From positions 124,001-188,000 of the forward strand of contig CAKPDH010000003.1 of assembly GCA_934148845.1 (NCBI GenBank): a stretch of DNA of 64,000 nucleotides, given 5' to 3'. Positions 1-7,803 of the stretch are shown here, in pieces. The DNA is from an uncultured Bacilli bacterium. Lineage in GTDB: Bacteria; Bacillota_I; Bacilli_A; RF39; UBA660. Positions within the stretch are counted from its first letter, which is position 1, and each line of letters opens with the position of its first letter. The notes under the pieces were generated by a model. It had not been told where the DNA came from. It made no database searches and saw only the letters and a list, made by a program, of their open reading frames with translations. The position numbers and the translations under genes were made by a program.

Positions 1-2
1 AA

Positions 3-167
3 ATAGGTAGTAGTGATAGTAAAAACATTGAATTTTCATATTCTAAAGATGAAATTATAAAATCCTTTCCATATTTAATTGTTACATTATGTGTATTAGG
101 TATTTGTATTTTAATTTGTATTTATTTCTTAATAAGAAGAAAAATAATATCAAATAATAAAATATAG
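3..167 (+). CDS. C-terminus of a membrane protein (5' end outside window)
   Basis: An open frame runs in from the window edge and stops with TAG just before the RBS of the next gene. The visible 54 residues are a polar stretch, one strongly hydrophobic segment (about residues 24-44, with YLIVTLCVLGICILICIYFL) and a short basic tail ending in RRKIISNNKI, which suggests a cytoplasmic C-terminus. The family cannot be recognised from this end. Its position directly upstream of wall hydrolase and coupling-protein genes suggests it belongs to the same secretion cluster; that is inference. Confidence 0.6.
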   Translation: MGSSDSKNIEFSYSKDEIIKSFPYLIVTLCVLGICILICIYFLIRRKIISNNKI

Positions 168-179
168 GTGAGGTGTAAG

Positions 180-1421
180 ATGCAAAAAAGAATATTAAGA
201 ATTATTACATTGTTTTCAATATTACTTAGTCCATTAAATATTGTTAGTGCGTATGAATATGTTGATTCAAGTCGCTCTAATGTGATAAGTTCAATGATAA
301 ATGATATATTTAATAAAAAAAGACAATATGATCAAATCTTTGGCGATATGATTGATGAAGAAACGACTGTATATTCAAAAACTAATACATTATATTGGTG
401 GCCTATAGGTAGTATGGAGACTACAAAAAGTGGAAATATTACTTACGCAATGGGTAATCCTGAATATGTAAATATTTCTTCTGGATTTCAAGGACGTAAT
501 GATCCAGCAACAGGTAAGTGGGTAAATCATACAGGACTTGATATTCCATCTGGAGGAAGGGTAAATGAAGTAAATGTAATTGCTGCAAATAGTGGTATTG
601 TAGTATATCCAAATAAAAATTCTAAAATAGATTGTCCAACAGGACGTCAAAGTTATTCTCCTTGTAATGGTTATGGAAATTACGTAGTTATTCAACACAG
701 TGATGGAAACTATACTTTGTATGGTCACTTATATCAAAATTCTATTTTAGTACGTTCTGGTGATAAAGTTGAGCAAGGACAAGTAATCGCTAAAGTAGGA
801 AGTAGTGGTTACTCTACTGGAGCGCATGTACATTTTGAAGTAAGAATTGGTCAAAATGCCCAGAATGCTACTGTAGATCCACTTGAATATGTAAATGCTT
901 CAAATCCAAGACCTGTATCAACTTCAGATGATAATGAATTGATAAAGATGCTAAAACATCTTGAAGGTGCAAAAACTAGTGGCGATAGTTATGTAGTTTA
1001 TCAACCTAAAAATGATGATCCAACGGTCGGTGTTGGTGTAAATTTAAAATATACTGCTGATATGTTTAAAAAATATAATTATGATGTATCTAATGTTAAA
1101 GCAGGTGATACACTTCCAAAGGATGTTGTTGATAATGTAATGATGGATATAATAGAAGATAAAAAAAGCTCTATTAGATCTATTATATCTGAAAATAATA
1201 TAACTCTTAAGGAATATCAAATTGATGCATTAGCTTTAATGTATTATCAAGCAGGTAACATTAATGGCTTTGTTACAAACTACAAAAAATATGGATGTAC
1301 TGAAGAATTTTATAAAAAATGGTTTTATAATAAAGGATTAAATAAAGAATATATAGAAGGTATCCATAATAGACGAAATAAAGAGTGGTTATTATTTTCT
1401 ACTGGTAAGTATACATATTAA
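180..1421 (+). CDS. Bifunctional secreted cell-wall hydrolase: M23 peptidase plus lysozyme-like domain
   Basis: 413 residues. I start at ATG 180, preceded by GTGAGGTG, rather than an in-frame GTG at 168. Residues 1-24 form a signal peptide. Residues about 95-240 are an M23/LytM zinc endopeptidase: HTGLD (H117, D121), YGHL (H183) and HVHFE (H216, H218) are present. Residues about 253-413 resemble a T4-type (GH24) lysozyme, with LEGAKTSGD carrying the candidate acid E262 and PTVGVGVN as the following strand. A peptidase and a muramidase on one chain are typical of VirB1-like wall-opening enzymes of Gram-positive conjugation systems. Two single-TM proteins and a VirD4-type ATPase follow immediately. 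M23 assignment is firm; the GH24 part is probable. Confidence 0.85.
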   Translation: MQKRILRIITLFSILLSPLNIVSAYEYVDSSRSNVISSMINDIFNKKRQYDQIFGDMIDEETTVYSKTNTLYWWPIGSMETTKSGNITYAMGNPEYVNISSGFQGRNDPATGKWVNHTGLDIPSGGRVNEVNVIAANSGIVVYPNKNSKIDCPTGRQSYSPCNGYGNYVVIQHSDGNYTLYGHLYQNSILVRSGDKVEQGQVIAKVGSSGYSTGAHVHFEVRIGQNAQNATVDPLEYVNASNPRPVSTSDDNELIKMLKHLEGAKTSGDSYVVYQPKNDDPTVGVGVNLKYTADMFKKYNYDVSNVKAGDTLPKDVVDNVMMDIIEDKKSSIRSIISENNITLKEYQIDALALMYYQAGNINGFVTNYKKYGCTEEFYKKWFYNKGLNKEYIEGIHNRRNKEWLLFSTGKYTY

Positions 1422-1432
1422 TGAGGTGAAAT

Positions 1433-1930
1433 ATGAAGAATAAAAAGAGTTTATTAATAATATTACTTTTTGTTGTTGCAATTATTGTATTAATAGTAAC
1501 AATATTTGCAAATAAAGAAGACAAAAGAAAAAATGACATAAGTATAGTTTATGATTATGGTGCATTTTATACTGTAAATTCTTGTCTATACAGATTTACA
1601 ACTTATATTTCATCTAATGATAGTAAAAGTGTTTTGCTTACTTTAAGTAATAATTATAAGAAAGAAAATAAAATAACTGAGGCTAATGTTTTAGAACATT
1701 TTAGTGATGTTCCTAGTGATTCTACTTTTGTATCTAAAAAAATGTATTATGAAAAGATTGATGACAATATTACAAAATATTATGTATATGGTTATTTTGA
1801 AGAAGATGTTTTAGATGATTATTATGAATCTAATAAAGATTTAAAAAATGTATATTACATTGTATATTTAGATTCTTCAAAAAAAATATTTTCTGTAGAA
1901 CCATATGATGGTAAAGTATTTGGAGGATAA
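1433..1930 (+). CDS. Single-TM protein of the T4SS-like cluster, VirB8-like topology
   Basis: 165 residues; RBS GAGGTG lies 11 bases after the upstream stop. Residues 6-26 are one hydrophobic helix, followed by a basic linker and an extracytoplasmic alpha/beta domain of about 130 residues rich in Tyr and Asp. I recognise no named family. Its topology (short N-terminus, one TM, one compact domain) and its place between a wall hydrolase and a coupling protein match VirB8/TcpC-type assembly factors, whose soluble domain is NTF2-like. That equivalence is inferred from context and shape, not from a motif. Confidence 0.7.
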   Translation: MKNKKSLLIILLFVVAIIVLIVTIFANKEDKRKNDISIVYDYGAFYTVNSCLYRFTTYISSNDSKSVLLTLSNNYKKENKITEANVLEHFSDVPSDSTFVSKKMYYEKIDDNITKYYVYGYFEEDVLDDYYESNKDLKNVYYIVYLDSSKKIFSVEPYDGKVFGG

Positions 1931-1931
1931 T

Positions 1932-2396
1932 ATGAATGATAGTTCTAAAAAAACATTAGTTGTATTAGTAATTGGAATTATAATAGTAGGAACATTATAT
2001 TTGTGTTTAAATAAGATATTTAATAAAAAAAATGAAGATGTATTTTTAAAAAACTATGAAGTAAATGAGTATATTCCTATGTATATATCTGATCAATCTA
2101 AAGCAGAAATTTACTTAAGTGATTATACTAAAATAATGCATTCGGATATTAATGCAGCATATAATTTACTTGATCCTTCTTATAGAGAAAAAAAATTTAG
2201 TAATATTGCTTCATTTGAAAACTATGTATATAATTTAAGAGCTTCAGTATATAAAGTAGATAAATATTATATAAAAACAGAAGGTAAATATGAAATAATT
2301 GGTGTTTATGATAATAATGGTAATCTATTTATCTTTAAAACAAATGGTGTAATGCAATATAATGTATTATTTGATGAAAATACAGTAGAAATTTAG
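1932..2396 (+). CDS. Single-TM protein with probable NTF2-like domain, VirB8-like
   Basis: 154 residues. ATG 1932 is chosen because GGAGGAT sits five bases upstream; an in-frame ATG at 1905 would lie inside the previous gene. Residues 7-27 form one TM helix. The extracytoplasmic domain contains YLSDYTKIMHSDINAAYNLL and then YREKKF, a helix pattern common in NTF2-like domains such as VirB8. The gene starts one base after the stop of the preceding gene and is 10 bases from the coupling protein, so the three are almost certainly co-transcribed. The functional class is inferred. Confidence 0.72.
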   Translation: MNDSSKKTLVVLVIGIIIVGTLYLCLNKIFNKKNEDVFLKNYEVNEYIPMYISDQSKAEIYLSDYTKIMHSDINAAYNLLDPSYREKKFSNIASFENYVYNLRASVYKVDKYYIKTEGKYEIIGVYDNNGNLFIFKTNGVMQYNVLFDENTVEI

Positions 2397-2406
2397 GTGA
2401 TAAAAT

Positions 2407-4524
2407 ATGAAAATGAGATATAGAGCAGATGCAAAAGATGTAATTATATTTGGCATTTTTGCGCTTGTTTGGCTTTTAATCGTTTCTTTTGCTGTATCTA
2501 ACATATATGAATTTTTAAATGGTAGATCTTTTACCATTAATATATTTATAGCGTTTTCACTTCAAAATATAGCTATAACTTTAATTTTCTTTGTAATAGG
2601 AATTGTAGCTGTTTTTGCAGGTGTAAAATCTGTCTTTCTTGAAAAAGAAGACGATGTAACTGGTATTGGTATATCAATAGGAAGTAAAAAAGAAAAAAAT
2701 TATGCAAGATGGGCAAAAGATAGTGAAATAGAAAATGGATTAGATGTAAAAGCTGTAGATCCACTATCTCCAAAAGCAGATGCAGCTGGTATTCCTCTTA
2801 AAATGACTCCTAAAAAAGTTTGGGTTGATAATGGTGGGTATCATAATCTTGTAATAGGTAGTACTGGTGCAGGTAAAACACAAACAACGGTTTTACCTAT
2901 GGTAAACCTACTTGCAAAACATGATGAGTCAATGATTGTAACAGACCCTAAAGGCGAAATATATGAGGGAACCTCAAACTATTTAAAAAGTTTAGGTTAT
3001 AATATTGTACTTTTAAATTTCCGTGATCCACAGCAAGGTAATGCTTGGAATCCTATGTATTTACCATATTCTTTATATAAAGATGGTAATATAGATAAAT
3101 CAGTTGAGTTACTTGAAGACTTAGCTGCTAATATACTTCACGATCCATCAGCTAAAGGACAGGATCCATTCTGGGAAAATACATCAGCTGATTATTTTGC
3201 TGGTCTAGCTTGTGCCCTTTTTGAAGATGCAAAGCCAGAAGAAATAAATTTAAATAGTATAAGTTTAATGACAACAACTGGAGAAGAAAAGTTAGCTAAT
3301 ACTACTTATGTAAAAGATTATTTTAGTTATAAAGATCCAGCAGGTACAGCATATACTAAAGCATCCTCTACACTTATGGCTCCTAGTGAAACAAAGGGTA
3401 GTATATTATCTGTATTTAAGCAAAAAATCCAATTATTTGCGTCTCGTGCTAATCTATCAGAAATGCTTTCAAATAATGATTTTGATATGCGTGATATTGG
3501 TAAAAAGAAAACAGCTGTTTTTATAGTTATTCAAGATGAAAAAACAACATATCATTCACTTGTAACTATATTTTTGAAACAGTGCTATGAAACATTAATT
3601 TCAGTGGCTCAAGAATCTGGTGGAAAACTTCCACATAGAACTAATTTTATACTTGATGAGTTTGCAAATATGCCACCTTTAAAAGATGTTACAACTATGG
3701 TTACAGCTGCACGTTCTAGAAATATACGTTTTACATTTATTATTCAGAACTTTGCTCAGTTATACGAAGTATATGGTAAAGAAAATGGTGAAACAATTAA
3801 AGGTAACTGTGGTAACATTGTATATTTGATAAGTACAGAGTTATCCGCACTTGAAGAAATTAGTAAAATGTGTGGTGATGTTAAGTCAAAAGAAAAAGAA
3901 AAAACTAGTTCGACTCCTCTTGTAACTGTAAGTGATTTGCAGCGTTTAAGTCAATGGGAGACAATTATATTAAGACTTAGAACTATGCCTTTTAAAACAA
4001 AATTAACACCAAACTATCAAATGAATTGGGGACATAATTTTCCTAAAGCAAAATATCCACAAAGAGAAAAAATTCCTGTAAAAACGTTTGATATAAAGGC
4101 TTTTGTAAATAAAAAAAGAGAAGAAAAAATAAATAGTATGTTAAAAGATGGAAATCAAGGCATGCCAAGTAGTCCATTTGGTGGATCGTCTTTTAATCCA
4201 TTTAGCGGCATTAATAGCGGTTTTGATAGACCAGATATAGGAAGTTCATCACCTTTTCAGGGTGGCTATAATATAGATGATATGGTTAAGAGAATAGATG
4301 CAAAAATAGCTGAACTTGAAGCAGAAGAAAAAGAAGAAGAATTAAAGAAAAAAGAAGAAAAAGAAACTGTTATTTCTCCTACTGAAACTAAGGAAGAAGT
4401 AAATAATATAATAACGGATGATAAACTAAATAATAGTAGTGATAATAATTTATCTATTAAAGACAATGATACAAAAGATATAACAGATGATCAATTTTTT
4501 GATGATTTCTTTTCAGATGAGTAA
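2407..4524 (+). CDS. Type IV secretion coupling ATPase, VirD4/TraG family
   Basis: 705 residues, typical length for the family. Two N-terminal TM helices (about 12-36 and 46-77) anchor a cytoplasmic RecA-like motor. Walker A is GSTGAGKT at 151-158, and the Walker B region FILDEFANMPPL lies near 412-424, both diagnostic for VirD4/TraG proteins that pass substrate to a secretion channel. After about residue 560 the protein is low in complexity, with Gly/Ser/Pro/Phe-rich then Glu/Lys/Asp-rich segments, a possible substrate- or partner-binding tail. RBS is AGGTGATAA. The gene is last in the cluster, and a rhodanese gene follows after 55 bases. No relaxase gene is visible in the window. Confidence 0.93.
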   Translation: MKMRYRADAKDVIIFGIFALVWLLIVSFAVSNIYEFLNGRSFTINIFIAFSLQNIAITLIFFVIGIVAVFAGVKSVFLEKEDDVTGIGISIGSKKEKNYARWAKDSEIENGLDVKAVDPLSPKADAAGIPLKMTPKKVWVDNGGYHNLVIGSTGAGKTQTTVLPMVNLLAKHDESMIVTDPKGEIYEGTSNYLKSLGYNIVLLNFRDPQQGNAWNPMYLPYSLYKDGNIDKSVELLEDLAANILHDPSAKGQDPFWENTSADYFAGLACALFEDAKPEEINLNSISLMTTTGEEKLANTTYVKDYFSYKDPAGTAYTKASSTLMAPSETKGSILSVFKQKIQLFASRANLSEMLSNNDFDMRDIGKKKTAVFIVIQDEKTTYHSLVTIFLKQCYETLISVAQESGGKLPHRTNFILDEFANMPPLKDVTTMVTAARSRNIRFTFIIQNFAQLYEVYGKENGETIKGNCGNIVYLISTELSALEEISKMCGDVKSKEKEKTSSTPLVTVSDLQRLSQWETIILRLRTMPFKTKLTPNYQMNWGHNFPKAKYPQREKIPVKTFDIKAFVNKKREEKINSMLKDGNQGMPSSPFGGSSFNPFSGINSGFDRPDIGSSSPFQGGYNIDDMVKRIDAKIAELEAEEKEEELKKKEEKETVISPTETKEEVNNIITDDKLNNSSDNNLSIKDNDTKDITDDQFFDDFFSDE

Positions 4525-4579
4525 ACTATTTAACTTAATATATAATTAACTTTTGCATACATTATACTAGGGTGGTTAT

Positions 4580-4867
4580 ATGTTTGATAATATATCTATA
4601 TGGGATTTAAGAAATATACAAAATCCTAATTTAATAGATATAAGAAGTATAGAAAAGTATAACAGTAGTCATATAAATGGTGCAAAAAATATACCATTAA
4701 ATAAAATACTAATTGATCCAGTAAAATATATGAATAAAAATGAAAAATATTATATATATTGTCAGCAAGGTTTACAAAGTAGAAAATTATGTCAAATACT
4801 TGGAAATATGGGATACAATGTTGTAAATATTATTGGCGGTTATGAAAATTGGATTATGAATCAATAA
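4580..4867 (+). CDS. Single-domain rhodanese-like sulfurtransferase
   Basis: 95 residues, the size of a minimal rhodanese domain. HINGAKNIPL (31-40) is the conserved substrate-entry segment, and the active-site loop is YCQQGLQSRK with Cys61 as the sulfur-carrying residue, followed by the helix that selects the anion. Such proteins (PspE/GlpE/YqhL type) move persulfide sulfur in the cytoplasm; there is no signal peptide. RBS is GGGTGG. A hairpin terminator overlaps the stop codon, so this is the end of a transcript. The physiological acceptor is unknown. Confidence 0.88.
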   Translation: MFDNISIWDLRNIQNPNLIDIRSIEKYNSSHINGAKNIPLNKILIDPVKYMNKNEKYYIYCQQGLQSRKLCQILGNMGYNVVNIIGGYENWIMNQ

Positions 4868-4888
4868 AAAGACGTAGGTCTTTTTATT
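4863..4888 (+). terminator. Terminator hairpin after rhodanese gene
   Basis: AATAAAAAGAC and GTCTTTTTATT form a perfect 11-bp stem around a GTAG loop, overlapping the TAA stop. The T-rich 3' arm can act as the U-tract. Confidence 0.75.
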
Positions 4889-4904
4889 TATAATTAAAAA
4901 AATA

Positions 4905-4933
4905 TTGCAAACGTATATTATGAATGATATAAT
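4905..4933 (+). promoter_or_regulatory. SigA-type promoter for rmuC
   Basis: TTGCAA (4905-4910), a 17-base spacer and TATAAT (4928-4933) lie 26 bases before the rmuC start. Confidence 0.6.
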
Positions 4934-4959
4934 TAATTTACAAGAAAGATAGTGATTAT

Positions 4960-6027
4960 ATGGAATATATTTTATTAATAATGCTTATTGTTATTTTAAT
5001 ACTTATAATAATATTATTACTTAGAAAAAATAATAATAATGATACAAATGAAAAAATAAATAAATTGGAAATAAGTTTAATTAAAGAAATAGGTGAATTT
5101 AAAAATGATTTTTCTCATAGTCTTAATGATGATTTTAATAATCAAACTGAACGACTTGATAATAGATTAAGAATTATTAATGATAAAGTGAATGAAAGAC
5201 TAGATGAAAATTTTGAAAAAACTAATAAAACTTTTTCAAATGTACTTGAACGTTTATCAAAAATAGACGAAGCCCAAAAAAAGATTGATGAGCTTTCAGT
5301 AGATATTATTTCTCTTCAAGGTGTATTAACTGATAAAAAAACAAGAGGAATATTTGGAGAAGTTAATTTGGAACATATTTTATCAAATATATTTGGACCA
5401 AATAATACTAAAATATATCAAATGCAGTATACATTTTCAAATGGTACAATTGCAGATTGTGTTCTTTTTGCTCCAGAGCCACTTGGCCAAATTGCAATAG
5501 ATTCTAAATTTCCTCTTGAGCATTATCAAATAATGGTTGATAAAAATAATAGTGCTGATGTTAGAAATAATGCTCTAAAAATGTTTAAAGCTGATATGAA
5601 AAAACATATAGACGCTATTAGTAGTAAGTATATTATTCCAGGTGTAACTAGTGATCAAGCAATATTATTTTTACCAGCCGAAGCAATATTTGCAGAGGTA
5701 AATGCATATCATACTGATATACTTGAATATGCTTATAAAAAAAGAGTGTGGATAACTAGTCCTACGACACTTATTAGTACACTCACTACCATACAAGTTA
5801 TAATTAAAAATATAGAAAGAGATAAATTTGCAAAAATTATACATAATGAACTTAAATTACTTGATGAGGAATTTAAAAGGTATAAGGATAGATGGGATAA
5901 GTTATATAGAAGTATTGAAACAGTTAGTCGTGATGTTAAAGATATACACACTACTACAGATAAAATAACCAAAAGATTCAATAGTATTAATCAAGTGGAA
6001 ATGGGTGAAATAAATGAAAAAAATTAA
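4960..6027 (+). CDS. rmuC: RmuC-family DNA recombination protein
   Basis: 355 residues. One N-terminal TM helix (2-22), a coiled-coil region (about 30-110) and then the RmuC core, recognisable by TRGIFGEVNLEHIL, by AIDSKFPLEHYQIM and by the segment ending in ILFLPAEAIFAEV. RmuC proteins are predicted nuclease-like factors that limit recombination at short inverted repeats; the catalytic activity is not well established. The start codon follows AAAGATAGTGATT. The last 14 bases overlap the next gene, which suggests translational coupling. The family call is secure; the function is by homology. Confidence 0.9.
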   Translation: MEYILLIMLIVILILIIILLLRKNNNNDTNEKINKLEISLIKEIGEFKNDFSHSLNDDFNNQTERLDNRLRIINDKVNERLDENFEKTNKTFSNVLERLSKIDEAQKKIDELSVDIISLQGVLTDKKTRGIFGEVNLEHILSNIFGPNNTKIYQMQYTFSNGTIADCVLFAPEPLGQIAIDSKFPLEHYQIMVDKNNSADVRNNALKMFKADMKKHIDAISSKYIIPGVTSDQAILFLPAEAIFAEVNAYHTDILEYAYKKRVWITSPTTLISTLTTIQVIIKNIERDKFAKIIHNELKLLDEEFKRYKDRWDKLYRSIETVSRDVKDIHTTTDKITKRFNSINQVEMGEINEKN

Positions 6028-6610
6028 TCTATTATTAATATTTATAGCGATAGTTGGTTCTATTTTTATAACATTTAAAAAAGACAATAATATTGTATTT
6101 ATATTAAAAGATTTATCAATTATACTTACAATAAATGCAATATATATTTTAATGAAAATATTTAAGTTTAAAATAGATGAAGGTATAATATTTATATATG
6201 TTCTGTTTATATTTTTAGCCCATTTTTTAGGTGTAACTTGTGAATTATATAATAAAATATATTGGTATGATAAATTTACTCATTTTTTATCTGGTATAAT
6301 AAGTGGGTTGGGTGCTATATATTTATTTATTAAATTTAGTGATAAAAAAAATAAAAATATAGTATTTAATACTCTATTCATTATAGCATTCTCATTAATG
6401 ATTGCTTCACTTTGGGAGATATTTGAATATGTATCAAGTATTTTATTTAATGTTGATCCACAAAAAGTTGCTACTACAGGTGTAAATGATACAATGGGAG
6501 ATATTATAGTCGCATTTCTAGGATCAATTATAGTATCACTTATGTATAAATATGAAATAAAAAATAATAATAATTTACTAATAAAAAAATTTATAAATGT
6601 ACTAAAGTAA
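6014..6610 (+). CDS. DUF2238/YjdF-like polytopic membrane protein
   Basis: 198 residues with about six hydrophobic segments. The signature WYDKFTHFLSGIISGLG, the later WEIFEYVSSI, and DTMGDIIVAFLGS match the DUF2238 (YjdF) membrane family, whose conserved His, Glu and Asp residues line the membrane helices. The function is not known. It overlaps rmuC by 14 bases and ends at a strong terminator, so it is the distal gene of that transcript. Confidence in the family is moderate, based on the three motifs. Confidence 0.75.
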   Translation: MKKINLLLIFIAIVGSIFITFKKDNNIVFILKDLSIILTINAIYILMKIFKFKIDEGIIFIYVLFIFLAHFLGVTCELYNKIYWYDKFTHFLSGIISGLGAIYLFIKFSDKKNKNIVFNTLFIIAFSLMIASLWEIFEYVSSILFNVDPQKVATTGVNDTMGDIIVAFLGSIIVSLMYKYEIKNNNNLLIKKFINVLK

Positions 6611-6638
6611 TTAAAATTATTTACTTTAGTTTTTTTTT
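6601..6638 (+). terminator. Rho-independent terminator
   Basis: ACTAAAGTAA and TTACTTTAGT form a perfect 10-bp stem followed by nine T residues. It overlaps the stop codon of the membrane protein gene. Confidence 0.88.
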
Positions 6639-6664
6639 AGTTTATAATTGTATTAGGTGATATA

Positions 6665-7699
6665 ATGAAAAAAAATATATTATACTTTATAGTAATATTT
6701 ATATTAGTATTTTTTATAGGAAACGTGTGTGCTGAAGAAATTGGTAATGTGTATGGCGGCACATCAAGTACAACGATTGCTCCAGTAAAATATCAAACTG
6801 CAGATGGTGAACAGTTCTTTTATGTTGATAAGGATGCAGGGTGTACTCCTATTCCTGATTCAACTGTAGAAGGCGTGGAAGGTGTTAGTTTATGCTACTA
6901 TAAAATAAGCCAAGACAAGGATAAGATAAAGGGTGATCTATTTAAAAAAAAAGGTGATGAATTTTATTTTATAACTAGAACAGATGATGAAGCAGTAAAA
7001 GAATCTGATAAATGGTGGATATCTCTTCGTGCTTGCTCTTCTCATAGTGGATGGAAATATTTTTTTGTTGGAGATTATACTCGCGTAATCACAACAGACT
7101 TTACAATAACTTATTATCAAGGTAAACCTAGTAATGTAAAATGTGCAACATTTTCACCTGTTGGAGTTTCTGAAGATAAATTAGTTAAGTCTTGTTCTTT
7201 TTATAATAATGCACTTGCAAATATTCAAGAATATGCAAATAAATATGAAGTAGAAAAAAACGCTTCTTATAAAACAAAATATATACAAGTATTAGAAGAA
7301 GTTAGAACTGCTTGTTCACAAGGACTATCTACTGCTGATTATAATGATCCATGCATTATGAGGTGTTTAGATTTTAATAGAGATAAAGCAGAATGGGATA
7401 GTTGGTTTTCTATTTCAGCTGATAACACTAAAAAATGTGGACTATCAACACGTTTACTTGCTTGGATTATCAACATAGTTAAATGGGTTAAATATATTGC
7501 TCCAGTACTTGTAATACTACTTGGTATATTTGATTTTATTAGAGCAATTGCTTCATCAAAAGATGATGAAATAAAAAAGGCTCAAGGAAGATTTATAAGA
7601 AGAGTAATAGCAGCAGCTTTAATATATTTAGTACCTACAATATTAATATTTGTATTTGAAAAAATGGGATTTAATTTTAATGGATGTGGAATTATGTAA
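6665..7699 (+). CDS. VirB2/TrbC-like membrane subunit with large secreted ectodomain
   Basis: 344 residues. Signal peptide 1-23; then an ectodomain of about 230 residues with around ten Cys, some likely disulfide-bonded; then two C-terminal TM helices (about 275-296 and 314-332) separated by a basic cytoplasmic loop, AIASSKDDEIKKAQGRFIRR. Two TMs with a short charged loop is the VirB2/TrbC pilin arrangement. The same loop (A.ASSK.DEIKKAQ) recurs in the gene at 62809-63852. It has its own start region (RBS TAGGTGATATA) and stands between rmuC and rnr, 2.1 kb from the coupling-protein gene. Pilin-like membership is inferred from topology and loop pattern; the ectodomain matches nothing I recognise. 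Confidence 0.7.
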   Translation: MKKNILYFIVIFILVFFIGNVCAEEIGNVYGGTSSTTIAPVKYQTADGEQFFYVDKDAGCTPIPDSTVEGVEGVSLCYYKISQDKDKIKGDLFKKKGDEFYFITRTDDEAVKESDKWWISLRACSSHSGWKYFFVGDYTRVITTDFTITYYQGKPSNVKCATFSPVGVSEDKLVKSCSFYNNALANIQEYANKYEVEKNASYKTKYIQVLEEVRTACSQGLSTADYNDPCIMRCLDFNRDKAEWDSWFSISADNTKKCGLSTRLLAWIINIVKWVKYIAPVLVILLGIFDFIRAIASSKDDEIKKAQGRFIRRVIAAALIYLVPTILIFVFEKMGFNFNGCGIM

Positions 7700-7803
7700 T
7701 AATAATTCCTTTTATTTACACGGTATTTGTAAAGTTTAAAAAATTTCTATTAATATATTGATAGAATTTAGTTAAATATTTTATAATATAGATAGGTGAT
7801 ACT

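Noticed and set aside
390..728. Long minus-strand open frame opposite the M23 hydrolase gene
   Set aside because: Shadow of a clear coding gene on the plus strand; no RBS and no domain.
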